This document shows, one piece after another, positions 51,621 to 60,971 of a stretch of 64,000 bases of DNA. The position numbers and the translations under genes were made by a program. This DNA is from Engelhardtia mirabilis (GTDB taxonomy: Bacteria > Planctomycetota > UBA1135 > GCA-002686595), in assembly GCA_007751255.1 (NCBI GenBank), contig CP036296.1, forward strand, positions 5,766,001 through 5,830,000, given 5' to 3'. The notes beneath the pieces are model-generated. The model was not told where the DNA came from, did not search any database, and saw only the letters and a program-made list of their open reading frames with translations. The number at the start of each line of letters is the position of its first letter. Position 1 is the first letter of the stretch.

Positions 51621-51651
51621 TCGCACGATCTTCAACCACGGAATCGTGCGA
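51621..51651 (+). terminator. Hairpin after MFS gene
   Basis: TCGCACGAT (51621-51629) and ATCGTGCGA (51643-51651) pair perfectly around a 13-base loop, 25 bp beyond the MFS stop. No T-run follows, so a rho-independent mechanism is uncertain. Confidence 0.35.
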
Positions 51652-51853
51652 CCGGCCCTCTCGCCCTGACCTTGCACGTAGACGTGCTCGAAACCGCCCA
51701 GCTCGGTTGCTACCTGTACTCCGCGGACAGCGGACGCGCAGGCGACCCCTGCGAGTCGTCGAGCGCGCCGGCGTTCGCAGAGTGCCGGCGGGGGCCGCGA
51801 GGCCGCCCCGGCCGATTGCGCTGTTTCGCGCGCGTGCTCACGAACAGTCCGGG

Positions 51854-54800
51854 TCAGGGCGTCCTCGCGACCCGCAAACCGACGAGAGCGTGAGCGATGT
51901 CGGGGAACATGGCGTTGCGCAGCGAGGCGCGAGCGCTCCACGGGTCGTCGATCCAGGATCCACCTCGCAGCACGTGCATGTCGCCCTGTGCCTCGTCGTC
52001 CGCGCTGGCGTCCACTGGCTGGGGACGCGCCGCTAGCTCAGAGTAGAAGTCACTGTCGTATGCCGTGGAACAGGGCTCCCAGACGTTGCCGAGAAGGTCG
52101 TGGAAGCCCCAGGAGTTGGCTCGCTGGGTGCCGACCGGCGCCAGCAGGTCGCGCTCATCTTCGACATCGAAGGAAGTCCAGTTCCGGAAGCGCGGCTCGG
52201 TGGTTCGTGCGGCAAGCCTGCTCGAGGCGCCCGCCGCGACGGAAGCCTCTCCCCACCAATCCTTGCCAGCGGAGTTGGCGCGGCAGGCGTACTCCCACTC
52301 GGACTCCCGCGGGAGCCGGAGGCCGTAGTGCTGGGCGAAGGCCTGGGCATCGTTCCAGGTGATCTGAACCACCGGCCAGTCCTTCCCGGTCACATCGACG
52401 TCCAGAAGAGGCAAGGGGTCTCTCCAGGTCGCGCCGGGGTCAACGTGCCCTGCGCCGCCCACGCCTGCGGTGTAACCGCCGGAGTTCCGCTCGGCCTCCG
52501 TTGCGTACTCGGCACTGATCACGAAGCGGCCCCACTGCGCGTGCGTCACCTCCGTCTCGGCCAGATAGAAGGGCTCCGGGACGCGAACTTGGTGGGCAGG
52601 CTGCTCGTCGCGGGCGGCCTCTGTGTCATCGCGGGAGGCGCCGCGGAAGTAGGTGCCAGGCGGAACGAGGAGCATGACGATGCCACTCGCGCGGTCGCGC
52701 ACCTTCCAGGGCAGACCGGTCGCCTCCATGCGGCGCCGCGCCTCCGCGTCGGTGACCACCTTGGGATCCGGACGGGCAATGATCAGCTCCGCCCAGGCGG
52801 GAACGTACTGAGCCGGCTCGGCCGTTATGGTCTCCCGAGCCGCCTCGCGCAGTGCGGTCAGCTCCACCGTCAAGCTCGCGATTTCGGCCTCGAGGAGAGC
52901 GCTCGACCCCTCGGCCGCGGCGACCAGGTCCCGAAGCTCGTCGACCTGTTCCTCGGCGGACTGCTTCTGCGCCTCGGTCTGGGAGACGACGCCGTTCAGG
53001 CGCGCGACCTCGACCAGCGCGTCGTCGCGATCATCGCGAATGGCGGCGAGCTGCAACGCGAGTTGATCGCGCTCGCCGGAGATCTTGGCCAAGTCTGTCT
53101 CCGTGCTGAAGAGCAACCGTCGAACGCTTTCGAGCTGCTCTCGGAGGGAATCGCGCGCCGACTCCAAACCGTCGATGCGTTCCTCGAGGCTCGCGGTCAG
53201 AGTGCCGTCGGTCGCCATACGCGCCTCGCGCTCCGACTGCAACTCATTGGTTCGCAGGAAGGCCTCGAGCTGGAAGCGCAGTTGGCTGAACTCCGTGACC
53301 GCGCCAGGGCCGGCAGAGTCGTCGAAGCGCCCGTCTTGCATCAGTTGTTCGGCGTCGGCCTCGCGATCGGCGATGGCCTGCCATCCGGCCAGCTCTCTCA
53401 GGCGTTCGGCCACCCCCTTCTCGAGCCGCCGGTACTCCCCGCGCTTCTCCGCCGCGCGCATGGCCGCGGCATTGTCCGCGGCGAGCCGGGCCAGGTCCCG
53501 CTGGAGCTTCCGCAGACCCGGCCAGGCGGCGCCCAAGTCGGCCGAGTCCACGGTAGCGCCCAGCTCCAGGTGGCGTTGACTCGCCGCGGCCACGCGCGCG
53601 CCGATGGTCGGGCAGTCCTTCTCCCAGGGAGTGCTGGTCAGAATGTCGCCCAGGCTCGCCAGCAGCGGCTCCGCTGCCTCCAGGTCGTGGCTGAGTTCGA
53701 GCGCGCCGCGGCGCGCCTCGACCAGTTCGCGCCGGGCCTCGGCCGCGGCGTTGGCGTCGCCGAGAGTCAAGCTGCGCTCGAGCGCCAGGGCCAGCTTCTC
53801 GATGCGCGCCTTGGCACCCTCCAAGGCGGGATGGTGGAGGTTGGGACGACGCTCGAGCTCGCCGGCCAGGACGAGATTGGCGCTGTCCTCGACCTCGGCC
53901 ACCTTGGTCTGGTAGCGACTCCAAAGACTCTGGCCCGTGACCAACAGGCCCAAGATCACAACGACCGCAACGCTCAAGCTCCAGAAGGTGCGGCGGGAGC
54001 GCACTCGATCTTCGAACCAGGTGTCGAGGCGTGCGGCAACCTCGCCCGCCTCGGGCGCCTTGCCGTCGCCGGGTGACTCGGCGGTGATCAAGGCGTCGAC
54101 CAGGATCACCGCGAAGCCGCGCGGGACCCCGCGGCCGGTCAAGTCGTTGAGCAGGTCGCGCCGCGGGCGAGTCATGCGGCTGGTGCCTGCGACCTCGCCC
54201 TCCGCTGGCTTTGCGTCGACGCTCCCACCGCCGAGGACCAAGTGACAAACCGCCGCCGCCGCGCGCAGGTCGTCGCGAGGCTCGGGGCGGCGCCCGTCCA
54301 GGACCTCCGGCGCCGTGACCGACTTGGTCCCGCGCCCGCCGTCGACTGAAGTGATCGAGCGACCATCGCTGCCGATCGGACCGGCCACACCGAAATCGAT
54401 GAAGCGCAGCTGCCCCTTGCCGTCGACCAGGATGTTGTTGTGGGACAGGTCGGCCCACAGCACTCCGCTGGCGTGCAGCGACGCTACCTTGTGCAGGAGC
54501 TGGCGGCACAGGCGCAGGCGCTGTTCCAGGGTCGGATTCTGGCGCTTGAGGTAATCGCGCAGGCTGCGGGCCTCGATGTACTCGAGGACCAGCATGGGCT
54601 GGTAGGTATTGCGCGGGTCCTCGAGGTAGCCGTCGTAGCGCACCACGCTGGCCGGCAGGTTCGATCGGCCCAGGACCTGGTTCTCACGCAGGTACTGGCG
54701 ATAGGAGCGGTCGTCGAGCGGATCGAGGACCACCTTGAGCGCCAGGTGGCGACGGCCCCGCCGATCGTGGGCGCGCAGGACCACGGCCGTCGCGCCGCTG

Positions 54801-54961
54801 CCGACGACGGGCTTCGCCGCGAGCTCGTAGCCCTTCTCCTCGATTGCGGTCAAGGTCGCGGGCCAGACACGTTCCAGCTCGCTGGATCCGCCCAGACCGA
54901 GGGCTTCGTGCAGGTTCCCGTCGGGGGGCGCGGACTCGGACGAACTACTGGAAGAACTCAT
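51854..54961 (-). CDS. Ser/Thr-kinase-like, coiled-coil and FGE-sulfatase-like fusion
   Basis: A 1035-residue protein. Kinase-like domain 45-300: glycine loop 'VVGSGATAVV', Lys76 in 'LALKVV', DFG 'FIDFGVAG'. The catalytic loop reads 'VLWADLSHNNILVD', so HRD is WAD and the Lys is Ser; Asp171 and an Asn remain. A membrane helix follows near 335 (LSVAVVVILGLLVTG), then coiled coil to about 740, and a C-terminal FGE/SUMF1-like domain ('VPPGTYFRGASRDD', 'AETEVTHAQWGRFV', 'LGNVWEPCS', 'LRGGSWIDD'). The FGE active-site Cys after RGGSW is missing, so it probably binds rather than oxidises. An ECF sigma gene is 44 bp upstream; a 12-C tract precedes the ATG. Confidence 0.87.
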   Translation of the reverse strand: MSSSSSSSESAPPDGNLHEALGLGGSSELERVWPATLTAIEEKGYELAAKPVVGSGATAVVLRAHDRRGRRHLALKVVLDPLDDRSYRQYLRENQVLGRSNLPASVVRYDGYLEDPRNTYQPMLVLEYIEARSLRDYLKRQNPTLEQRLRLCRQLLHKVASLHASGVLWADLSHNNILVDGKGQLRFIDFGVAGPIGSDGRSITSVDGGRGTKSVTAPEVLDGRRPEPRDDLRAAAAVCHLVLGGGSVDAKPAEGEVAGTSRMTRPRRDLLNDLTGRGVPRGFAVILVDALITAESPGDGKAPEAGEVAARLDTWFEDRVRSRRTFWSLSVAVVVILGLLVTGQSLWSRYQTKVAEVEDSANLVLAGELERRPNLHHPALEGAKARIEKLALALERSLTLGDANAAAEARRELVEARRGALELSHDLEAAEPLLASLGDILTSTPWEKDCPTIGARVAAASQRHLELGATVDSADLGAAWPGLRKLQRDLARLAADNAAAMRAAEKRGEYRRLEKGVAERLRELAGWQAIADREADAEQLMQDGRFDDSAGPGAVTEFSQLRFQLEAFLRTNELQSEREARMATDGTLTASLEERIDGLESARDSLREQLESVRRLLFSTETDLAKISGERDQLALQLAAIRDDRDDALVEVARLNGVVSQTEAQKQSAEEQVDELRDLVAAAEGSSALLEAEIASLTVELTALREAARETITAEPAQYVPAWAELIIARPDPKVVTDAEARRRMEATGLPWKVRDRASGIVMLLVPPGTYFRGASRDDTEAARDEQPAHQVRVPEPFYLAETEVTHAQWGRFVISAEYATEAERNSGGYTAGVGGAGHVDPGATWRDPLPLLDVDVTGKDWPVVQITWNDAQAFAQHYGLRLPRESEWEYACRANSAGKDWWGEASVAAGASSRLAARTTEPRFRNWTSFDVEDERDLLAPVGTQRANSWGFHDLLGNVWEPCSTAYDSDFYSELAARPQPVDASADDEAQGDMHVLRGGSWIDDPWSARASLRNAMFPDIAHALVGLRVARTP

Positions 54962-54962
54962 T

Positions 54963-54974
54963 GGGGGGGGGGGG
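54963..54974 (+). repeat. 12-base homopolymer before the kinase/FGE-like gene
   Basis: Twelve consecutive G on the plus strand (C on the coding strand), one base from the ATG. It occupies the place of a ribosome binding site. Runs of this length slip easily during replication. A second run of seven G lies at 54990-54996, within the same spacer. Confidence 0.9.
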
Positions 54975-55004
54975 CAAGGGGTCGCGAAAGGGGGGGTCGG
55001 GGTC

Positions 55005-55658
55005 TCAGGCTCCGAAGCGCTCGCGCAGCGCTTCGATCGCTGCTTCCTTGAGCCGCATGGCCGCCTTCTTCTCGGTGCCCATCTGGGCAGCGATCTCGTC
55101 GTAGGTCAGCCCGTCGATGTACCTGTGTCGCAGCACCGTCGCCCGCGCGGGCCAGGGCTCGGCGCGGCCGTCCCAGCGCTCGAGTTCGTCCAGGGCCGGC
55201 TCCAGGTCGAGGCCGTGCTTGCGGCGAAAGTGCTCGGCTCGGCCGTCAGCAAACTCGACCAACGAGTCGTGCTCGAGCGGGGTGCTGCGCCGGCGGCGGA
55301 GCACGTCACGCAGGAGATTCGCGGTGCAGACCGAGGCCCAGCGGACCAGCTCGCGCTTCGACTCGAGTCGCAACAAGGGGTCGTCCTCCCGCGCCAGGAC
55401 CCGAGCGAAGAACTCGTTGACCAGGACGCTGTACTGGACGCTGGTCTGGTCCGAGGTGCGGCTGTCGATCTGGCGCAGGACCGGGCGCAGCTCGCGGTCG
55501 AAGTAGCCGTAGATCCACTCGATCGCGGCATTGCGGGCCTTCTGCAGGGCGATCAGGGTCGCCCCTCGATCCGACTCGGGTGCTGCTGCATGGGCCGCAG
55601 CTGCGTCCCGGTGGCGTTGCAAGAGGTCGGCCAGGGTCTCATCGTCGGAGGCGTTCAT
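55005..55658 (-). CDS. ECF RNA polymerase sigma factor
   Basis: A 217-residue sigma factor. Region 2 spans about 60-125 ('NEFFARVLAREDDPLLRLESK', truncated here, then 'WASVCTANLLRDVLRRRR'), and region 4 is at 165-215 with 'RYIDGLTYDEIAAQMGTEKKAAMRLKEAA' in part. The N-terminal 50 residues are an extra helical segment. Planctomycetes have many ECF factors paired with kinase genes; here the next gene, 44 bp on, is such a kinase. The ATG at 55658 is preferred over a TTG at 55667. Confidence 0.85.
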   Translation of the reverse strand: MNASDDETLADLLQRHRDAAAAHAAAPESDRGATLIALQKARNAAIEWIYGYFDRELRPVLRQIDSRTSDQTSVQYSVLVNEFFARVLAREDDPLLRLESKRELVRWASVCTANLLRDVLRRRRSTPLEHDSLVEFADGRAEHFRRKHGLDLEPALDELERWDGRAEPWPARATVLRHRYIDGLTYDEIAAQMGTEKKAAMRLKEAAIEALRERFGA

Positions 55659-55750
55659 CGTCGGCAATCGGGGGCTTGGCGCTCAGGTCCGCCCGATCCT
55701 ATCCGCGTGGGATCCAACCCAGGCGGGGATCGGGCGGAGGGGTCAATTGC

Positions 55751-56665
55751 TCAGCGCAGTTGGGCGGTCGCGTTGTTGGTCCGGGCAATCGCAAACGTCA
55801 CTTCCCAGGCCTCGGGCAGCGCGGCAACAGTGTCCTCCGCCTCCACCTCCGCCTCGCCCCCGTGGATGGCCCGCAGGCGCTCGAGGCGCTCCCAATCGGC
55901 GGCCACGCGGTTGGTTCGCCCGGCCGCCGGGACCACGGACCGGCGCGCCTCGTTGCCGGCCTCGAGCCGATCGACCTCGACTCGCAGCTGGTCCGCCTCG
56001 GCACCCAGGGCCGAGCCGAAGTCGAGCGGGGCCCCGGCCACGGCCGAGACGAGCTCCAGGGTCTGGCCTTCGAGCCGCGCTTGGTTGCGCCGCGTGCGGA
56101 GGAGGTCGATCTCCTGCTCGAGGGCGAGCAACGAGTCTCGCATGTCGGACAGGGCCCGCTCGCCGTCGGCGATGCTGGCCGTGAGTTTGGCGAGGCCGGC
56201 CCGGCGGATCTCGAGCTGGCGAGCTTCACGCTGATCCTCGGCCAGGAGTTCGTCGAGGTGCGTCTGGAAGCCCTCGAGGGAGTACTTGCTGCCGGCGAAT
56301 TCGATGTCGGTTCGCTCTTCGGCCATCGCGCTCTCGAGCACGGGATAGGCCTCGGCGAGCAGGCGTTGTCTCCGGGTCCCGCGTTCCTCGAGCTCGAGGA
56401 CCTGGACTTCGAGCAGGCCGAGCTCGCGGCGTGAGAGGTTCAGAGCCACCTGATGATCCGTGAGCTGGCGACGCTGGTTCTCGACGTCGTGGTCGAGCTT
56501 GCGGTCTCGCACCTCGATCGGGACCTGCTCGATGGCCCCATTGACCGACAGGTGGGCACCGGCGCGGGCGAGCTCGATGAGATCACCGAGCGGGCGGTCG
56601 GCGACGAAGAAGAAGCCGACCGGAACGAGAAGCAGGGTGAGGATCAGAGTGAGAAGGGTTCGCAT
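55751..56665 (-). CDS. Exported coiled-coil protein
   Basis: A 304-residue protein with an N-terminal hydrophobic segment (LLTLILTLLLVPVGFFFV) followed by two long predicted coiled coils (about 55-115 and 130-215). No enzymatic motif. It resembles PspA-like or DUF-type helical filaments only in general form. A run of seven C lies upstream of its ATG. It is between the ECF sigma gene and the DUF4139 gene on the same strand. Confidence 0.65.
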   Translation of the reverse strand: MRTLLTLILTLLLVPVGFFFVADRPLGDLIELARAGAHLSVNGAIEQVPIEVRDRKLDHDVENQRRQLTDHQVALNLSRRELGLLEVQVLELEERGTRRQRLLAEAYPVLESAMAEERTDIEFAGSKYSLEGFQTHLDELLAEDQREARQLEIRRAGLAKLTASIADGERALSDMRDSLLALEQEIDLLRTRRNQARLEGQTLELVSAVAGAPLDFGSALGAEADQLRVEVDRLEAGNEARRSVVPAAGRTNRVAADWERLERLRAIHGGEAEVEAEDTVAALPEAWEVTFAIARTNNATAQLR

Positions 56666-56877
56666 GGCAGTTTCGGGCGGGGGGGTGAGCGGGCGGCCGA
56701 AACCGCCCGCGGGTCGTTTCCCACCCAACGAGCAGCCCCACCTCGACTCCGGCCCAATCTCAAAAAATCGTCGCCCTCTCGGCCGCGGCGACGGTGCCCC
56801 GCCGTGACCGCCTGCGGCCCCGCCGCCTGGGCCGAGCCGGCCCCTCCGGCACGCCCGCCCGTCGACCGTCGCGACCC

Positions 56878-58638
56878 TCACATCCCCGTCAGCCCCTGAC
56901 CCTTCGGCCACGCCACCCGCAGGCGCCAGTGGGCCTGCGCCTCGCCGCCGGCGGGAACCTCGAGCCGGAACGTCGCCACGCCCTGCTCGTCGCGCAGGCG
57001 GTCGAAGCGTTCGCCCGTGAGCGGCGCCGGGGTCGTGCGGTCGAAGCGCACCTCGATGCGCTCGTCGTTGGCGCGCGGCACCGCTTCGTAGAGCAGCACC
57101 TCGCGGGGCTCGCCGCTGGCGTTCGCGACGCGCACCATCCAGGACTCGGTGCGCGTGACCTTGCTGCCGAACAGGCCCGGTTGCTCGAGGTTCTCGTCGA
57201 GCAGCACGCGCTCGACCGTCAGGCTCGGGTCCAGGCCCAGGGCCAGGTCGAACTCGGCGCCGTCGACCACGCGGGGCAGGCGCGCGGTGCCCAGGTACTC
57301 GTCGCCCACGTGGATGCCGACCTGGCCGGGCAACAGGGTCCAGCCGGTGCCGTTGGTGGCGCGGCCGCGGACCCAGACGGTCTCGTCCAGTGCCGGCACG
57401 CAGTAGCGCTCGACCGCGACGTCGAGCTCGCGGCGGCCGACCAGGACCGTGGTCGGCTCGGGCCGACTCTCGATGGTCTCGCGCTGGGGCAGGCGGTAGC
57501 GCAGGTGCAGGCCGGCGGACTCGACGCTCGCCTCGGCCTGCGGCACCGCCATCCGGGCCACCGCAACCTCGGCGTCCAGGTAGCCGAGCCCCTCCAGTTG
57601 TCCCAGGAAGGCCCGGTCGTAGCCGTCGCCACCGAGGCTCAACCAGCGCGGTGCGGGCTGCGGCCCTTGTGCGCCGCGGCGCGGTTCGGCGGTCGAGAGC
57701 ACCATGGCCACGTCACTCCAGTCCTCGCCGCTCGATTGCCACACGCGCGCGCGGTAGACGAGCTCGACCGTGTCCAGCGCCTGCGACGAGCGCAGGTCGT
57801 AGACCGGCGTCCAGCGCGCTCCCGGCACCATGTACTCGACCACGATCTCGCCGCCGCCGATCATCGTCTCGACCAACTCGAGGCGCAGGTCGCGCACGGC
57901 GGCGCCGCCGCGGCCGAGGTCGCCGAGCTGGCGATCGAGGGCCGCTTCGCGTCGGCGCAGGTCGTCCAGGCGCCCCTCGAGCTCGCGCCGCTCGCCGCCC
58001 AGTCGCTCCAGCTCGCTGCGCAGGAAGGGCAGGGTCTCGCGCCAGTCCTCGACCCGCTCGGCGCCGGTCGGTCCGCCTTCGCCGCCGAGGCCGTCGGAGA
58101 GCTCGCGGCGCAGGTGCGCGTCGATGGCGCGCACCACGTCGAGGGTGCCGGCCGCGTCGCCGATCTCGGCCCGCAGGGCTTCGAGCTCGGCGCGCAGTTG
58201 CTCGAGGCGCGCGTCCGGCAGGGCTTCGCGGTGCTCGGCCAGGAGCTCGAACTCCACCAACTCGGCCTGGGCCACGCGCACCCGCAGGCTGCTCTCGTCC
58301 AGACCCGCCGGAAGGCCACGCAGGAAGACCTCGGTCGCCCCCCCCGGCCGCTGGGCGACGCGGCGCACCCGCGCTGAGTCCGGGTAGACGGTGACCTCGT
58401 CGATGGTCGAGGCGACCTCGGCCGTGGAGGTCAAGAGCGTGATCCGTGGCTGCCCGAACTGTTCAGAGGGGTCCTGGACCGTGACGTGCGGAATGATGGT
58501 GCTGCCCTGGGGGATCGCTGCCTGCTGGTGGCGCGCGATCAAGTCCTGGAGGGCCTGCTCCATGCTGTCCTGGGCAGCCAGGACCGGGGCCAGGAGCGGA
58601 AGGGCGAGGAACAGGGCAGCAGGGCGGCTCGGGTGCAT
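56878..58638 (-). CDS. DUF4139/mucoidy-inhibitor-type secreted protein
   Basis: A 586-residue exported protein (FLALPLLAPVLAAQ). The N-terminal domain (DUF4140-like) starts 'IDEVTVYPDSARVRRVAQ', then a coiled coil at about 120-235, and a C-terminal DUF4139 domain with 'ARWTPVYDLRSSQALDTVEL', 'GEDWSDVAMVLSTAEP' and 'RTESWMVRVANASGEPREVLL'. In other bacteria such proteins are annotated as mucoidy inhibitor A; the biochemical role is unknown. Length is normal. Confidence 0.85.
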   Translation of the reverse strand: MHPSRPAALFLALPLLAPVLAAQDSMEQALQDLIARHQQAAIPQGSTIIPHVTVQDPSEQFGQPRITLLTSTAEVASTIDEVTVYPDSARVRRVAQRPGGATEVFLRGLPAGLDESSLRVRVAQAELVEFELLAEHREALPDARLEQLRAELEALRAEIGDAAGTLDVVRAIDAHLRRELSDGLGGEGGPTGAERVEDWRETLPFLRSELERLGGERRELEGRLDDLRRREAALDRQLGDLGRGGAAVRDLRLELVETMIGGGEIVVEYMVPGARWTPVYDLRSSQALDTVELVYRARVWQSSGEDWSDVAMVLSTAEPRRGAQGPQPAPRWLSLGGDGYDRAFLGQLEGLGYLDAEVAVARMAVPQAEASVESAGLHLRYRLPQRETIESRPEPTTVLVGRRELDVAVERYCVPALDETVWVRGRATNGTGWTLLPGQVGIHVGDEYLGTARLPRVVDGAEFDLALGLDPSLTVERVLLDENLEQPGLFGSKVTRTESWMVRVANASGEPREVLLYEAVPRANDERIEVRFDRTTPAPLTGERFDRLRDEQGVATFRLEVPAGGEAQAHWRLRVAWPKGQGLTGM

Positions 58639-58797
58639 GGCGGTTCTCCCGGGGCAAGATCGCCCCGTCGGTGACGGAACGGCACGGGGGCGCCGGAGCT
58701 TGGGGCCAATCCCACGCGGGCAGGCGGCGGTCTTGTGCCTGGCACCGGACGTCCGCCTACCCGCAGCCCCCTTGGCCTCGAACTAGACTGCCTGCCC

Positions 58798-59523
58798 TTG
58801 CCCGATCGATCCCCGAGCCCCCACTTCGCGACCACGCGCTGGAGCATCGTCGCCCGCGCCGGGGCCGGCGCCGCCCCCGAGCGCGGCGCGGCCCTGGCCG
58901 AGCTGTGCGAGCTCTACTGGTACCCGGTCTACGCCTTCGCGCGCCGCCGCGGCGCGGACCCCACGGACGCCGAAGACCACGTCCAGGCCTTCTTCGCCGA
59001 CCTGCTCGAGCGCGGCGACATCGCCCGCGCCGACCGCGAGCGGGGCCGCTTTCGCTCCTTCCTGCTCGCGGCCTTCAACAACTTCGAGTCCAAGGCCCGC
59101 GAGCGCGAGGGTGCGCTCAAGCGCGGCGGTGGCCAGCGTGCGGTCTCCCTCGACGGCGCCGAGGCGGAGCGGCGCCTGGCCGAGATCGGCAGCGACGCCG
59201 AGGACCCCGAGCGCCTCTTCCTGCGGACCTGGGCTCTGACCCTGCTCGAGGTCGTTGTCGAACGCCTGGGGCGCGAGTACGAGGACTCCGGCCGCGGTGA
59301 CCTGTTCGCCGCCCTGCGTCCGACCCTGGTTGGCGACGGCGTGGACGGCGGCCTGGCCGCCGTGGCCGAGGCACTGGGCAGCACCGAGGGCGCGGTCAAG
59401 GTCGCCGCGCACCGCCTGCGCCAGCGCTTCGCCGCGCTGCTGCGGCGCGAGGTCGGCGAGACCCTCGTGGATCCGGACGAGGTCGAGGACGAGGTGCGCG
59501 GCCTGTTCGAGGCCCTGGCGTGA
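58798..59523 (+). CDS. ECF RNA polymerase sigma factor, planctomycete type
   Basis: A 241-residue sigma factor. N-terminus 'HFATTRWSIVARAG' is a hallmark of a large planctomycete ECF group. Region 2 includes 'LYWYPVYAFARRRGADPTDAEDHVQAFF' in part, and region 4 'VAEALGSTEGAVKVAAHRLRQRF'. A TTG start at 58798 was chosen; GTG at 58735 would add 21 residues without recognisable content. A protein kinase gene follows 68 bp downstream, a standard partner order. Confidence 0.88.
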   Translation: MPDRSPSPHFATTRWSIVARAGAGAAPERGAALAELCELYWYPVYAFARRRGADPTDAEDHVQAFFADLLERGDIARADRERGRFRSFLLAAFNNFESKAREREGALKRGGGQRAVSLDGAEAERRLAEIGSDAEDPERLFLRTWALTLLEVVVERLGREYEDSGRGDLFAALRPTLVGDGVDGGLAAVAEALGSTEGAVKVAAHRLRQRFAALLRREVGETLVDPDEVEDEVRGLFEALA

Positions 59524-59591
59524 TTTCCCAGCCCGTGCCGTAACCTCGGCCCACGGTTCCGTCAGAGGAGGGCAGGAGCGACCTCGACACC

Positions 59592-60959
59592 ATGCAGATG
59601 CCCGTCCACTGCCCCCGCTGCGGGGCCCACCTGCCCGCGCGCGGGGCCCTCGCCGGCCTGTGCCCCGCCTGCGTCCTGCGCCAGGGCGCCATCGCCCTCG
59701 CCGACCCCCTCGTTGCCGACGACATGGCCAGCCACGACCCGAGCACCGATCCGCCCATCGACCTCGCCGAGGTGCGCCGCGACTTTCCCCAGCTCGAGAT
59801 CATCGAGCTGATCGGGCGCGGCGGCATGGGCCTGGTCTACCGCGCCCGCCAGCGGCGCATCGACCGGCCGGTGGCGCTGAAGCTGCTGTCGCCGGAGGCC
59901 GCCGCGGACCCGGCCTTCGCCGAGCGCTTCCTGACCGAAGCCCGCGCCCTGGCCCGCTTGCAGCATCCGAACGTGGTCACGGTCCACGACTTCGGCGAGC
60001 TGGGCGGACGCTACTTCCTCCTGATGGAGTACGTGGAGGGTTGTTCCCTGCGGCGGCTGCTCGACGAGCGCGCGATCGACCCGCAGCGCGCGCTGGCCTT
60101 GGTTCCCGCCATCTGCGCGGGCCTCGAGTACGCCCACGGCCAGGGCGTGGTGCACCGCGACATCAAGCCCGAGAACATCCTCGTGCAGCCCGACGGCCAC
60201 GTGGTGATCGTCGACTTCGGGCTGGCGCGCATGGTCGGCAGCGCAGGCGACGACCTGCGCCTGACCCGCGCCAGCCAGATCATGGGGACGCCCCAGTACA
60301 TGGCCCCCGAGCAGATCCACCGCCCCCTGGAGGTCGACCACCGGGCGGACGTCTATGCCCTGGGCGTGGTGCTGTACGAGATGCTCACGGGTGAAGTCCC
60401 GCGCGGGCGCTACGCCGCCCCCTCCGAGCGCGTGGACGTCGACCCGCGCTTGGACGAGGTCGTGCACCGTTCCCTCCAGGGCGAGCCGCGCGACCGCTTC
60501 CAGAGCGCCGCGGAGTTCGCGGCGGCGATCGAGGCGACTCGGAGTGCGCCCACCGTGCCCGCCCCTGCGCGGCGCGTCGTGCGCGCCCCCGGCCGCGGCT
60601 TCCGCCTCAGCTTCGTGAACTCCAACCAGTACGGGGGCCTGTGGAACCTCGAGGGCACGATCAGCCTCGACGAGGACGGCCTGGTCATCGACCACCGCCC
60701 CCAGGGCTGCCCACCCTTCTACGTGCCGACGACTCGGACGCTGCGGATCCCGTTCGACGAGATCGTGAGCATCGAGCTGCGGCCGAAGTGGTTCGGACGC
60801 TCGCGACTGGATCTGCGGGTGAGGCACCTGACGACGCTCGACGGCTTCCCGCAACAGCATCCGGGGACGGTTCGGATCGACTTCAAACGCGCGGACGGGG
60901 AGCACGCGGCGGAGTTGGTCGCGGCGGTGGGGAAGGCCCTCGAGGGGCACTCCGGCTGA
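59592..60959 (+). CDS. Ser/Thr protein kinase with N-terminal zinc ribbon
   Basis: A 455-residue soluble kinase. Zinc ribbon 'CPRCGAHL' and 'CPACVL' in the first 30 residues. Kinase domain about 70-320: 'IGRGGMGLVYRARQ', Lys in 'VALKLL', 'VVHRDIKPENILV', 'DFGLARMV', 'MGTPQYMAPEQ' and 'DVYALGVVLYEMLTG', all canonical, so active. The C-terminal 120 residues (FRLSFVNSNQYGGLW to the end) form a beta-rich PH-like domain. No transmembrane helix, unlike many bacterial PASTA-type kinases. It probably controls the ECF sigma factor next door. Confidence 0.9.
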   Translation: MQMPVHCPRCGAHLPARGALAGLCPACVLRQGAIALADPLVADDMASHDPSTDPPIDLAEVRRDFPQLEIIELIGRGGMGLVYRARQRRIDRPVALKLLSPEAAADPAFAERFLTEARALARLQHPNVVTVHDFGELGGRYFLLMEYVEGCSLRRLLDERAIDPQRALALVPAICAGLEYAHGQGVVHRDIKPENILVQPDGHVVIVDFGLARMVGSAGDDLRLTRASQIMGTPQYMAPEQIHRPLEVDHRADVYALGVVLYEMLTGEVPRGRYAAPSERVDVDPRLDEVVHRSLQGEPRDRFQSAAEFAAAIEATRSAPTVPAPARRVVRAPGRGFRLSFVNSNQYGGLWNLEGTISLDEDGLVIDHRPQGCPPFYVPTTRTLRIPFDEIVSIELRPKWFGRSRLDLRVRHLTTLDGFPQQHPGTVRIDFKRADGEHAAELVAAVGKALEGHSG

Positions 60960-60971
60960 GGCGGACGCCCG

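Noticed and set aside
51854-54961. The FGE-like domain as the maturation factor for the two sulfatase-like proteins
   Set aside because: The domain lacks the active-site Cys and both putative targets have Thr, not Cys or Ser, at the site to be modified.
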